A stretch of DNA of 64,000 bases from Nemania diffusa (Eukaryota > Ascomycota > Sordariomycetes > Xylariales > Xylariaceae), in assembly GCA_038501195.1 (NCBI GenBank), contig JBBPUQ010000008.1:724001-788000 (forward strand). Reading direction: 5' to 3'. This document shows positions 38,205 through 50,302 of the stretch, in pieces; the stretch's first letter is position 1; each line of letters begins with the position of its first letter. The position numbers were made by a program, and so were the translations under genes. The notes below the pieces were generated by a model. It ran no database searches, was not told the origin of the DNA, and saw only the letters and a program-made list of their open reading frames with translations.

Positions 38205-39589
38205 TGTATTGCAAGATGACGTGAGTGGTAGGCGTTGGTATTGTTTATGTGAGCCTTTAGGTGATATCTCAGACGGGAATGAGGTTCAAGTTGGCGTGGA
38301 AAAGGGTATGCTAGGAAATGTAATTAAATATCCCCTCTCGAGATGCTTCTACACTACACCGCGAACTATAGCACAGTGCTGCCAGCAGCTCTTTGGTAGT
38401 AGCGACGCCCGTTCTCATAGTTTACAGTCATTACCAGAGAGAAATATCCGTACGTAACTTGAAGAGAAGTTACAGTGAACCGGGATAACCACCATAGCTC
38501 GCTAGATTTAAGGTGACGTCGAATGTTGAGGCTCACCTGCTCAGAATTAGTGGCCCTCGGTGCTCTGAATTGGAAGGCGCATATCAGGCTACTCAGTCAT
38601 ATATTCTTCTATGAATGAACGTGTAAGGAAGGCATTTCCCCACAGTAAAGAGGATCTTGCATCATGGCACGATCGTTCATGCTTCGGTTCATGAGTAGAT
38701 CCTCAAACATATTTTCACATAAAGTAAACGCACCACTGTCCTAATATTTATCAACACAAGGAGGCAAATGCTCTTCTAACTAAGACTGCGGACATATTAT
38801 TTCAAGTAATAATATGTGATACATTGCTCTCCTATCTCCAGTTTCTAATACGCTCAACTCAAACATATTACAACCGCGCCCGCTCCTCGGACATCATACA
38901 AGTCCGATAATCTATTTCGCCTCCGAAGTAGACAACTTCAATTGATGGATTCCACCGAAATCTGTCCGTTTTTTCCGGATCAGGTCAATCGACTATGCTG
39001 ATTTCTGTCGCCGATGTGGTAACTGATGGAGCGTTGAGACGTTCTCCGGAGGACTAAAGTAATCAACCGCCCAGAAAAACCAATAGCCTAGGGATGAATC
39101 AAACTTGGCGATTGAACGCACTGCCTAATCTGGTTTAAGGGAATTCCTGATCCGGTAAACGCGTTATCTAGGATTGACCTTATTGGCTATGGTTTGTGGA
39201 AAGGCAGGGTTCAATTTTGGCTGTTTTGACATCATGCAGACCCTGGAGCGACAGTCCACTTCGCAGCTTATCTTCCGTACACCCCGGAGGCCATCTACCT
39301 GACCGGAGCATGATTGCTCTAGATTCAGATCCAGTCATTCAAAGATAATAAATGACCTTGTTCAAGGCTTCACAATGCCCTCGGTGTCCGACAACACCGA
39401 GGCTAGGAACATCTTCCGGTCTTGAACGCCTGTTTCATTCGCAATTATGTGGTTCTGACTTGTGAATCTATCTCTGGCAGGGATGCACTCACAATAAAAC
39501 TATATATAACAATATCCATACCCCTTGGATAACAAATTCTGAAATCATTAGTCACCATCGCGTTTCTGTTAACCCTTGTCAGTGTCAAA
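38205..39589. other. Intergenic, no gene seen
   Basis: AT-rich sequence lies upstream of the esterase gene. No frame has recognisable content. Confidence 0.5.
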
Positions 39590-40401
39590 ATGGTTGCCTT
39601 CAAGCTCTTCACCTGCGCGCTCTTTGCAGGCGCATCTCTCGCGCAGAACACGACGCTCCGTTATATGCCCTTTGGCGATTCCATTACTGAAATTATCTGC
39701 TGGAGGGCGATGTTATGGGAGAAATTGCAGACCACCGAATTCGCTTCCGTAAACTGGGTCGGCTCAGGAAAGACTGAGAATAACTGCGGAGACTCAAAGT
39801 ATGACCGCGACAATGAAGGTCACTCTGGATTCCTCGCTATCAATATCGCCAACAGCAAGCAACTAGTCGGCTGGCTCCAGACCAACCCGGCGGATGTCAT
39901 CACAATGCACCTTGGCACGAATGATATTGTCCAGCAAAACAAACCGGTTGACCAAATCATTGCCGCTTTCACAACCCTCGTTGGCGTTATGCGGGCTAGC
40001 AACCCAAACATGAAAATCATAGTAAGTGTTTATAGGAGATATTCATGATCCCATTACTCGAAAAGGTTTGAGCAGAAAAAGAGATTAATGACTCTATTTA
40101 GGTTGCGCAAATCATCCCTATGGGATTTGGTAGCTACAACACCGCAATTCAGAATCTCAACAAGGCCATCCCAACCTGGGCTCAAGGGCTTAACAAGACG
40201 GAGTCACCGATATGGGTTGTGGACCAGTACACCGGGTTCAACGGAGGCAGTGACCTACGAGATGGTGTACACCCCAACCAGTCCGGCGATACTAAGATGG
40301 CTAATATCTGGTACCCAGCGCTGATCCATGCCCTCGAGGTTGCGAAGGCTGGAAAGCTAGCTGCTGCTGCTGAGAAGGTAGAAATGCCGTTCACGGCTTG
40401 A
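39590..40401 (+). CDS. Secreted SGNH/GDSL esterase (CE3-like acetylxylan esterase)
   Basis: Two exons (39590-40021, 40102-40401) joined in frame give 243 residues. A signal peptide MVAFKLFTCALFAGASLA is followed by block I MPFGDSITE with the nucleophile Ser31. Block III is HLGTNDI and block V, with the catalytic Asp and His, is RDGVHPNQSG. This is the small CE3 layout of secreted fungal acetylxylan esterases, which remove acetyl groups from hemicellulose. A general GDSL lipase is the alternative. A terminal tail rich in Ala, Lys and Glu ends the protein. The AA9 LPMO gene 2.5 kb downstream fits a plant-cell-wall role. Confidence 0.88.
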
Positions 40402-42935
40402 GGACTAAGATAGGGGTAAACATCAATAGGGATCGATCTTATTAAAGTCTTATACGTCAGTATATGCTTCACGTTATAAAGATTGTACACATTAATTTTG
40501 ACATCTTTCGTGATGGTCTTGTCATGAATAATGTGAAGTTAATGATTGTGAGAGCGTAAAACACCAAATCCCTAATTTGCCATAAATGATAAACTATCGA
40601 CGTCTTTTAAAGCTGATTTCATAATTTCAAAAGGAGCATAGATCTTATCAGATAGGGTTGAGAGTATTCAGGGCTAGGTAGAGATATCTTACACAGCCAC
40701 ATGTTGTCACAAGGGCAGTTATACTGGACTTGGGAATCATATTACTATTGCTCTAATAAATGGCTATGGCTTCAAAGGGTTTCTTACTCTCTAGAAAACT
40801 CTGGAGAGGAGGGGACCGAGCCAGCCTATATATACACATATAATGCCAAGAAATGTCTCGGAAACCCCTCAACAAATGGGTCCGTATGACATATTTTAAC
40901 ATATCTCAAAGTCGATGGAAGGTGTCAAGAAGCCCAAATGTAGGCATCGCCTAAGGTAGAACGTTGTTAAAATCAGAAGTTTGATCCTAGCTATTTATAC
41001 ATAAGACGACGACAGGAGATGTTCATGAATTTCGTCATCTGTGAGAACCCCCCCATATTAGATGCAAAAGGTCAAGGTCCCACCTTAACAACCTTGCACT
41101 TTGCAGTAGTTTTGTGGTTTCGTGTTATAGTTCTGTTTCGTCACAACATGACAGAGATGAAAGGTATACATGCAATCACGGTTCGTTGAAACATAGTATG
41201 CAATATATTAAATTAGGATAGTTTCCCTAACTTTGTCGATTTCTTTTGTATCGTAATTCGTTGGACCGAATTCCTCGTGTCTGATTTAAAGTAGAACGGT
41301 ATTGAATTTACTTGTAGAGTGAGGGTTACTTTACTAATTTCGACGTATATTTAAGCAAAGGTAGAATGCATTAATCATACAATTAGAGAACTGCATAGAT
41401 CTCTTCATCTTTAGGGACCCAGAAATTTGCTCCAGTTACGACAGTAACGAAGCTCAAAATGACTCCAAACCAGTCCTAGTTTGTATTGATTCTGAACAAA
41501 CTAACATAGAGACATACACTAGATTAAAATTTAATATCATAAATATTGCAGTACGGTAGTAGTCTAAGCAGCCTCATGCCTGTAGAACATAGGTTTAGTT
41601 AACTCGTATTCTATACGGTTAACGGCCGTATATCCAGTTCACACCATATTTTAACACGAGAGATTGTACGTGATAAACCAAAACTTCAGCATTGCCAATT
41701 TTCTTGGTAGACCAGTATTTCAACAGTACGATTAACCCATCGAAAGTTGATAGGAAGATAATATGTGTCAAGTTTAGCCTTATATAGAGTACTATAATAT
41801 TCGGGTCCAAATCAATATTATCCTCAACTCCACATAATTAAGGAATAACGCATCCTCTCCCAACTACTATTATAATGTGGCAACTGGCATGACTACAGTA
41901 TCGCGAGACTAAGTTAGAGTTGCTCACTTGTAAATGTATAGGAGCTGTGTTGTAATAACGCAGGCCTACCTAGCCATCAGCCACAGCAAAACTAGTCCCA
42001 GCCACAGGAGTCTCCAGGGGATTTATCTATGTCTCCGAAACTGGTGATCACCACCAAGTTCGGATTCGGGGCGTCCACCACCGAGCCGTATTGAACCCCA
42101 CAATCTCATTAATCTGAAGCATGCTTGTATTTGCACCCGTATGGGTAACTCGCCAAGGGCCTCAATTTTGTTTGCATTAGCAGGCAAACATGGGCGAGTA
42201 GCAGTATCGAGCTCACAATATAGAGTTCGGCTACCTATTCCTTCGGTTTAATGTAGCTTACTGTCTGCGCAATTTTTTTTTGCGCATGGCCGTGTACCAC
42301 TGTGCCCTTATCGCGTTAAACGAAACTCGCGAGACTCGCAGTAAACACTGCGCAAGGTTCCTAACGATTCATGCAAAAGCTCTAAGATTGTGGATCAACG
42401 GAGGAATAAATCACTCATGTGTAAACACTTTTGTATACAAAGTTGTCGATCCCGGGGGACATCCCGTAGATTCTCCAACGTCCTGGCTGAAAAAGATCAA
42501 CAAGCTTCTAAGCGCACGCTGCGATGATCTCAAGATAGCTGAATTAGGCATTGAAAAGAACATATCTTCTCCATAATACCTTCCTCACTTTCATGTCGGG
42601 CCGCCTTATGGGGTCAAAATAGGGTCATAGAGAATATGTAAGATCTTTTTGCGAGCCGTAATTCCATATGGAGCAATTGTCAGACGATTCCACTCAAGCA
42701 CTAGTCCTCACGTTCATTTATATAGAGCTATCAAATCTTTGGATAATCCCGCCTGCACATTCGCCGACTGTACTTTATTTCCCGGCAGGTGGTATCCCTC
42801 CAAAACCCAGTAGCTGGATATCCCGTATATTGACCAAGCACCTCGATTGAAGGGCTAGTCTTCTACCAACGTTGATCCCTCTTATCGTTTATAATCATCT
42901 CTACACCTAACGAACCGGATACGAGGCCACACGAA
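40402..42935. other. AT-rich gene desert between two plant-cell-wall enzyme genes
   Basis: About 2.5 kb with many TA-rich words and no supported gene. An open frame at 42286-42576 (ATG MAVYHCALIALNE) has no recognised motif and is not called. The composition is consistent with RIP-degraded repeat DNA. Confidence 0.5.
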
Positions 42936-43841
42936 ATGCGTAGACCTTCTTCCTTCGCTTTGCTTGCATTAGCCTGCAACGTCTCTCCCGGGGAGGCACA
43001 TAGCTACGTCTCCAATATCAACATTGATAGATTAATGTACGATGGCTTCCACCCTCCAACGCCAAATTCCAACCCTCTGGTAATTGGCTGGTCTACGACA
43101 GCATTCGACCAAGGTTACGTGAACCAAACAGGATTCACCACCGAAGAGATCATATGCCATAGAGGCTCTCGAAACGCCAATGCCCATGGTATTGTGCAAG
43201 CTGGCGACCGGATTCATGTACAATGGAACGGATGGCCAGTTTCCCACAAAGGGCCTGTCATGGACTACCTTGCTTCTTGTGGCGAGAACCAAACGTGCGA
43301 GAAAGTGGATAAGACTGATTTGAATTTCTTCAAAGTCAGTGAGCTGGGGCTTCTAGATGGGGCTAATACGACTATGGGACCAGGCGGGCTCTGGGCTACA
43401 GACCTCCTCATCGCAAACAACAATTCCTGGATAGTCGAAATCCCCCCGCAGATCAAGCCGGGTTTCTATGTTCTGCGCACCGAGATTATTGCCTTACACA
43501 ATGCAAGCAATGCACTTGGCGCTCAGAACTACCCCCAGTGCCTTAATATTCGTATAGCAGGCAATGGCACGTTCTTGCCAAGTGGGACACCAGGGAAGAA
43601 GCTTTACGACCCGGAGGACCCAAGTGTACACCTAGATATTTATGACGGTATATCCACCTATAAGATCCCGGGCCCAACTGTTGTAAGCGGCGTACAGACT
43701 GGCATTCCACCCTTAAGTCACCCAGTGCCGACAGGACCTGGTGCAACATATGTTGGGACTGAGACAACACCTGTGAATACCCAAACCACCAGGGCAGCGC
43801 CGAGGTCTACACTTACCGCTATAACCACCCCTAGCGTTTAA
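42936..43841 (+). CDS. AA9 lytic polysaccharide monooxygenase
   Basis: A single-exon gene of 301 residues. After the 21-residue signal peptide the mature protein starts with His22, the N-terminal half of the copper histidine brace. The second brace His is His104 in VSHKGPVMDYLA. Gln197 and Tyr199 in GAQNYPQC complete the AA9 active site. The disulfide cysteines of the family are visible (CHRG, SCGENQTC, YPQC). The enzyme cleaves cellulose or xyloglucan chains oxidatively outside the cell. The catalytic domain is followed by about 55 Ser/Thr/Pro-rich residues without a CBM1 module, so it is a stand-alone LPMO with a linker-like tail. Confidence 0.92.
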   Translation: MRRPSSFALLALACNVSPGEAHSYVSNINIDRLMYDGFHPPTPNSNPLVIGWSTTAFDQGYVNQTGFTTEEIICHRGSRNANAHGIVQAGDRIHVQWNGWPVSHKGPVMDYLASCGENQTCEKVDKTDLNFFKVSELGLLDGANTTMGPGGLWATDLLIANNNSWIVEIPPQIKPGFYVLRTEIIALHNASNALGAQNYPQCLNIRIAGNGTFLPSGTPGKKLYDPEDPSVHLDIYDGISTYKIPGPTVVSGVQTGIPPLSHPVPTGPGATYVGTETTPVNTQTTRAAPRSTLTAITTPSV

Positions 43842-44899
43842 TTTGATGATAGGTCCAAAGAACTGAGAATTGCCAGATTCAAACCTTCTGCATATTGATC
43901 TAGGGGGTGTCTAGGAGCAGCATGTTTTGGTACTGCATAAATGTTGCCAATGTACATATAGGCCTAGATAGAAAATAACTCTTCAACCTCTACTACCTTT
44001 TTAAATTCAACAACGTGCCCTGTGTGTTTTCACATCATACATTTACCATCTGTGGTTCAGCCAGAACGACATCGCCGACAAGTCAGTGTCTCCAGCGTTA
44101 TAGAACCAAACAAATAATTATAATAAAACGAAAAGGGAGCTACGCACACACCGCGCCCTGGAGGCTTGGCGAAAGTCACAACAGCATCTCCAGAAATTTA
44201 TGGCAGATGGCTTCATGCCTTAAGCAAAACAATCAGTAGAATTTTGGTCTCGAGGACCGGTCTAACTATCTAGCCTCCCTAGAATGACGTGACTATAAAT
44301 ATTCAGCGCAGATCTGTGAGACCAAGCTTAATCCGGCCTTTATCCCTGCTTTCCAGAGCCTATTCATCCGGGCTATTATAATAATATGACGGCTAATACA
44401 TAGGTAGTGGGCAGACTGCTAAGCCATACAAGCCACATAAGCCACATATCGGGTGGCTTACGTAAAAAAGGGGTTATTAAATGTCCTGGTAACAGCCAAG
44501 CAATTATCGTGAACAGAAGCTACCTCACTGTATTAAAAACTAATCGGGGATGAAGCCATAGATATCTATGTAACAGGTAGTTAGATGCTCGTTACGCATG
44601 GCAGCCTTCGATAACGTTTATTAGTATCCGATGGGTACCTAAAGCATATTAAAACTAACGCCTAAATCACACACTTCGCACTGTGAAGGACTGATTATGG
44701 CTACAATAGCATTTCCATATATTTCTTGTTCCAATTCATCAGAAACAGGAAGGATCATTTTGGGAAACCCTGCAGGCTACTAGATACCTATGTAGAAAGG
44801 AGATCTATCTATCTAGCTCTGAAAAAGTACCTAGGTACCTAGTCTAATTTCATGGCTTGTGGCACAGCCACAGCACTGTGGCTTGACGGACCAGAGTTC
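43842..44899. other. Convergent intergenic region with a dispersed repeat copy
   Basis: No gene is supported. At 44408-44462 lies the second copy of the GGGCAGACTG..AAGCCA..GCCACA sequence also found at 1291-1335. Confidence 0.5.
44408..44462. repeat. Short dispersed repeat (second copy at 1291-1335)
   Basis: Both sites begin GGGCAGACTG, continue with TAAGCCA and AAGCCACA, and end with a GTGGCTT that can pair back to AAGCCAC. The near identity over about 30 bases, 43 kb apart, suggests copies of one small hairpin element. Confidence 0.5.
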
Positions 44900-46818
44900 T
44901 CATCCGGTACTATCGTCTTCAGCCACGTTTTTTCCGGCTTCATATTCAGCGTCAAGTTTCCGAAACGACACCCAGAATATAACACCAGAGAAAGCCATAG
45001 TGCCTGCCAGGCTTGCATAGAGGATTACTAGGTATGGATTTCTCGACACAGGTCCTAGTGCAAGCCCAAGTGCAGAACCAATCGCACCAGCCAATTGTTG
45101 GATCGCTTGGACCATCGCTTTGGCGTTAGATGGAGCCTCCGAGTATGTGTACTCGTTCAGCGCGACTAGGCCGAGTATCTCCCCAGCAGCCAGCAAGAAA
45201 TGGATCGGAGTCTGTAGCCAAATATTCACCTCGTTGGGTCTTAATGATGCGCTGTGTTCTCCTTCCATGGCCGCGGGGCACTCGAGGGGGTACTTGAAAC
45301 ACGGGCCACGGGAATAAATAAGGTGTTGCAAGCCGGAAGCATAGGCTATCCCAGCTGCAATAAAGAAAAATGCAACTGTGATACGAACAATGGGGCCTAG
45401 TGTAAGATTGCGGCGACGTAAGAAGGGGAAAATAACGCTCTGTATCAAAGGCCCGAGGATTATACAGAAAATTGGGTTTAGTGATTGAATGGTGTCGTTG
45501 GATATACCTTTCTGCTCTGTCTGGCCTGCCTGAGAGATAAGATTATTGGTCGTCTGATTGTAACATAACCAGAAAAAAATGAAACAAATGATGACTCGAC
45601 ATCCTTTTAAACCTCGTCGAAGCTCGGAGATAAAATTCGAAGACCAGTTAACAGTGCGATTTCTGTGTAGTCTTTGATATTCAGGGTCCGCCGCCGATAG
45701 TCGAAACCCTGATTTGCAAGCAATCAACAACACTTCACCTGTCTGTGATAAGGCTTTATTATCTGGCAAAGGCTTTACTATTTCTGGGTCAGCACAACAG
45801 TCGACTTGGAATGGGTCACAATACGTACGAAGGTGTCGGCTCCATAACAGCACTGGTATGATACCCAATACGAATAGACCCACGGCAAGAAGATATGCAA
45901 CCCAGAAGTCAACATGTTTTTCAACTAATGTAGTAGCAATCGAAGACAGGGCAGCGATGTTCACCATCCTAAGAACTTGTCAGTTGCGCTAGGCTAAGGA
46001 ATTAATGGCGTCTTGATTGATTTTCGGCCTACCAATAATACCCATTGAACAAAAATTGTATAGTTAACTTCCTATCAGTAACGACAAGTTGGCCGTCTGT
46101 CTTGCTTTTCACCTTCGGGGCTGTCTCTGGAACTTGGTCTCCTGCATCTAAGTCAGATCTAGCAGCCCGAGAGGAGGAAACCCATATCAGTTTACCTATT
46201 AAAGGGTACATTACTGCTGAGAGTCCCGCTTGCCCTGAGCCAACGAGAATCACAGCCACCGCAAAACCTCCGATTCCAGCCCCATGTGACAGAGCACTCG
46301 GTATAGACGTAGCTAGCAAGATAACGTATCCTACCACAAGCAGCCTACCCTCTCTTTAGTTCTTTTCTAAAACATCGGGTAACCTATGTAAAACGGCTAC
46401 GGTGGATCTGGCTTACGTGAGACTAATAAGCATAGTTTTATACCGACCAAGATATCCATCTGATACGAATGCAAAGAACAAAGGTGTTATGTATTGAAAC
46501 AACAAGAAGGCATTCTGGATTATTGTGGCTGTAGACTGTCCCAGTCCAAGGGCGCCGGGGAGCAGCGCATTCCCTCGAGGATTTTGCAGGTAGTTCTCTG
46601 TTATTAATAGCGCTCATCAGTCATTCAGTACGCCTGTGAAGTTGACGAAACTTACGCCAGGTGACTGTCACACCGTACCTGGCAAGCTGTGCCATTGCTC
46701 CAGTAAATGGAAGTAGCCATGCGGTTATGGGTACTTTATCCGGCTCGTGGACCAAATTATCGATTTCTTCTCTCGTTGCATCCCGTGGAAGAAAGTCGTC
46801 ATCTTGAGGTTTCCCCAT
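44900..46818 (-). CDS. POT-family (PTR2-like) oligopeptide transporter
   Basis: Four exons (46656-46818, 46417-46597, 46033-46344, 44900-45969 with exon 4 starting at 45968) join in frame to 574 residues. The ATG of MGKPQDDDFLP is used; the frame upstream has no other Met. Typical POT sequence is visible: TWQNYLQNPRGNALLPGALGLGQ, FVSDGYLGRYKT and NGYYWMVNIAALSS. About 12 hydrophobic segments span the protein. These are proton-coupled importers of di- and tripeptides at the plasma membrane. The gene lies 1.1 kb from the RiPP precursor and could import or recycle peptide fragments, or simply serve nutrition. The end of the protein is hydrophilic and acidic. Confidence 0.88.
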
Positions 46819-47941
46819 GCTTCTTGGCAACTTTGTTTGCGAGTAAAAGTGTCAGGATAAGTAGCCTATGATGAACATTCGGGTAGAACGAAAAGATTCG
46901 TTTAAGCATGTGGCCGGGTCTTATGCCTCCGCTACCCTCGTGACTGTTGGTTCGAGGAGCAGGTCTCTCACCTCTCGGCGGCTATTACTTATTGGCTGAG
47001 AAACGTGGCATCGTTGCGGTTACCTATTCATAACTACTCCCAAGTTATAAAGCCCTGCATATACCCCCTTGTCAGATGTAAGACTGGAGGGATGCATGCA
47101 CTTACCTCATTTTCCCCTTGCCGTGTCACATTTGAAATAAGACGGTATATGAGTCCCGGGCCGCGGCTGCATGGGATGGGGAGATTTATGCCGGTGTAGT
47201 ATGTTAACCAAGAAAGCGATGGATGTCCACATCCCTTATTTGTCATATAGAACTAATTTAAAATCAATCAATGCTAATGCTACGTTGATCTCGTATAAAA
47301 CCGCGCTTAAAATGGTCGTTCAACTACCAGCCCACAGGTTCACTTCACGGGTTCAAACTAAGCGGGATTGCCTTGCCTGTAAGCTCCTGAGGATATATAT
47401 TTCGATGAATAGTATCTGAATAGAAATTCACGGCTGCGGCAAAGCCGAGATGTTCTTATGCATATACGATATACTATATCGGCGTAAAAAAGCAAGATTT
47501 TAGGAAACGTAGGTAGAGAAGTTGAATATAATATTTAAGTGACTAATAGACAGCCAGGCGTCAAGAATCCTTGAATTTAAGGTTATTTTGTATCTAGAGT
47601 ATGTTCACTAAACCCAGCTCTCTCAATCTCTTCGCACGGCCCATACTTGGAAGAATAATTCTTGATATTCAAGGACTAGTTACCGATAAATGTGTCTTAT
47701 GTGAAGCACCAAAAACGTAAAACCAAAGCGTTTAGCATTCAATACTGAGTTTTTAGACTTAACCTCTGCAATTTTGTATCACGATAATGGGTTTATCTAA
47801 CTTCGGTTTCAAATGTGCTCCATTCTCTTATGAAATTGGAAGTTGTTTTGGCATAGCACTAGTACTTCTTAACCAGCAGTACTGTGAATGTGGCCTTCAA
47901 GTGCCTATTCAACGCCAATAAATTCTTCACGCTCTATTCCT
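46819..47941. other. Intergenic between transporter and precursor genes
   Basis: No gene is supported. The region holds the transporter promoter and the precursor 3' end. Confidence 0.5.
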
Positions 47942-48256
47942 CTAATTTCGCACAACGCCCGCGCCCTCAACCAGGAAAACTGCCCTAGTATCTTTAACAG
48001 CAGTACTTAAATCTAAACCTCCATCCACGATAGGGGGTGCTGGACTGCTACGCTTGACCGTGGAGGCCCTTGAATCTAACCCCCCATCGACAATAGGGGG
48101 CGCTGGGCTGGTCCGCTTGTCTGTGTTTCCTAAGGCTTTGTTGTCTGTGAGGAATTAGCTATCATGTAGTTGTTAAGATGGGAGGTACGTACTGATCGTA
48201 GCTGCTAGAGCGCTGGTGGCCAACGCCGCCAGAAAAGAGACATTTGAGAACTTCAT
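47942..48256 (-). CDS. RiPP precursor peptide with two Kex2-bounded core repeats
   Basis: Two exons (48193-48256, 47942-48144) joined over a 48-bp intron give 88 residues. The start at MKFSNVSFLAALATSALA gives a clear signal peptide; an upstream in-frame ATG (48355) is less likely. Lys-Arg sites lie at residues 31-32 and 52-53. Each is followed by a repeat on S-P-A-P-P-I-V-D-G-G-L-D (residues 34-45 and 55-66), 21 residues apart. After repeat 2 the expected third Lys-Arg is Lys-Asp (72-73), and the protein ends in an unrelated tail. Signal peptide, dibasic sites and near-identical repeats are the pattern of dikaritin precursors such as UstA. The UstYa gene 1 kb away supports this. The cores hold no Tyr, Trp or Phe. 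A pheromone-like precursor is an alternative. Confidence 0.85.
48011..48109 (-). repeat. Two 36-bp core-encoding repeats of the precursor
   Basis: Units at 48074-48109 and 48011-48046 are 63 bases apart and encode the same 12 residues. They differ only at silent third positions and first-position Leu changes, which suggests purifying selection on the peptide rather than a very recent duplication. Confidence 0.8.
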
Positions 48257-49274
48257 GATGAGATATAAAGCGATCTTGTTGCAATTCTTTGTGTGTAAGA
48301 TGGTTCTGGGTGTTTGAAGGATTAGGGGACTCTGAGGAATCCAAGGTCGCAGCATTTAGTGTAGACATATATGTCTATATATAATTTTACTTGCTTCATC
48401 AGAGACACTATGTATTCAAAAGATCAGTGTCCCTATTAGTTGAAAATCTACGTGACTTGACCTTATGCCACCTCGGTTTCTTGTCACACCTACTCAGATC
48501 CTCCCACTCATTCGCCCGTTTGAATGTACATAAAGCAAAATCCTAGTCGGCCAGAGCGATTGTAGTCTGCAGAAACTTCCATATTCACCGCTCTTTTCTC
48601 TACCAATAGTTAGCGATTCCTTGACAATATAAGGAAGCGGGGGTGGTAAAAGACGGAAAGTGAGGCGTCTCAATAATGGGATGAATTCACTTAGTTCAAT
48701 ATTGATGAGGCCATAGGGTCCTTAATTGGGCGCATTAATAGCCGCCATTGTTTCCCTGGTCATGCATTAGGCAGGCGAACTAAGTAGGAAAAATACCGGA
48801 TCCCGGCAGGTCACACCGACGATGTAACTACTTTATCTACCCAACCAATATAACCACGCTGTGCTAAGTAGTTCTCGCCGGTGGGGGTCGCTTGAGACTA
48901 TTGTTGGTGGCGATGCATCACAACACCGTGGTTTTGACACATAATACGACATTACGCTCTGACCGTTTCATCTTATTTGGAGGCTCTATGAAAAAGCAAT
49001 GATGTGACATACCTCTTTGAATAATTCAGTTTGTAAGCCGGCATCGATGACATGTTACAACGCTAGAAGATCGGGATGGATCACTCGAGTCGTGGCGCTT
49101 GTAACCGAAGGATAAGATGGATATCTACTCTAATATGAGCAACCACGGGCGGGCGTAAAGGAGAATGATATAACTCGTAGTGAAATCAATTCTTTGGTAG
49201 CATCATATGGTCTTTATACTTCCTTGAAAAAGAAGACCAGAGGATAATTTCGTCGCCCTACCTTCTCTCAACTC
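48257..49274. promoter_or_regulatory. Shared divergent promoter region of precursor and UstYa genes
   Basis: About 1 kb separates the starts of the precursor (minus) and the UstYa-like gene (plus), a layout that allows co-regulation. No specific binding site was identified. Only weak open frames occur. Confidence 0.4.
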
Positions 49275-50302
49275 ATGATGGAGGATTCCAAAGCCAGAAC
49301 ATCTTCGGAATATGTGGATGTTGAGGATCCATTGCTCGAGAAATCCCTTCAAAGTAAACCAAGTCCCTATTCATGGCTCTCTAGAGTTAAACGATCAATA
49401 TTTCCATCAATAATCACGATATACGTTATAATCTCAGTACTCGCCCTGGCCTTCCTATTCAATAAACATATACCTCAACCTTACTGTAAGCTTTTGTCTG
49501 TCCATGTAATTGGTAGTTGTGCTGACAGTTCCGTAGCCCCAGCAAGTCATGTGCTGTTCTACGAACGCCAGCCTCTTTACTTTGGTGAAGATACTAGGTA
49601 CACTGGGCTCTCAGACGAGGTTGATGAAGCCTGGGACGCCTTGCTTGAGCGTAAGTGGAAGATATTCGGTAATAGTGTCCTCCATTTAGCTAACATGATG
49701 ACAGCGATCAACATCCGCACTACGAAAGATGAACTGCGACAAGCTCGTTCTCCAACGAGCGATGACATAGTGCAGGTAAATGATGGCGGCTACGTCTCAG
49801 TTCTTTCGGTCTACCATGAGCTCCATTGTCTTGTAAGTTTTGACATGGGTTCGCGGATCTCATACGCGGTAGGGCTAACACTACCTAATGTAGGATGCCC
49901 TACGGAGAAATATCTTCCCTAGTTATTACTATTCCAATGCAACTGCAAAGGAGATGGAAATCAATATAGTACATATGAGTGAGTAAGAATTATAGCTAAT
50001 GTAGGAATGTTTGTTAACAGCTGCTAGCTCATTGTATTGATACTATCAGACGAAGTTTAATGTGTAAAGCTGACGTCGCGGTTTACGCAGCATACTGGAT
50101 CGGAAACCATACCATGGTCCCGAGTAAAGAGCTGCGGTCGGGGTCCGACACAGTGTGTGTAAATTGGGCAGCAGTCGACTCATGGGCCAGGACCCGGATG
50201 CTGCCCCGGGACAGGTACAAGGTCAAACCAGGACCGTTTGAAAAAGCCGTGGAAACCAAAGCACATATCGCACGTGTAGGGCAGGGTACCTACGTAGGAT
50301 AA
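49275..50302 (+). CDS. UstYa-family (DUF3328) oxidase
   Basis: Three exons (49275-49832, 49894-49978, 50028-50302) join in frame to 305 residues. A cytosolic N-terminus leads to one membrane helix (about residues 42-64), then the lumenal domain with YTGLSDEVDEAWDALLE. Both signature motifs are present: HELHC at 181-185 and HMTHC at 213-217, the latter rebuilt exactly by the second splice. CVNWAAVDSWA near the end is the family's last conserved block. UstYa proteins are membrane-bound, probably copper-dependent oxidases that cyclise or hydroxylate RiPP cores after Kex2 cleavage. The neighbouring precursor is the obvious substrate. All expected residues are intact. Confidence 0.9.

Noticed and set aside
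42286..42576. 97-codon plus-strand frame upstream of the LPMO gene
   Set aside because: No recognisable domain, signal peptide or splice pattern; it lies in AT-rich desert.
48162..48368. 68-codon minus-strand frame overlapping the precursor start
   Set aside because: A different frame from the signal-peptide frame. The spliced precursor explains the region better.
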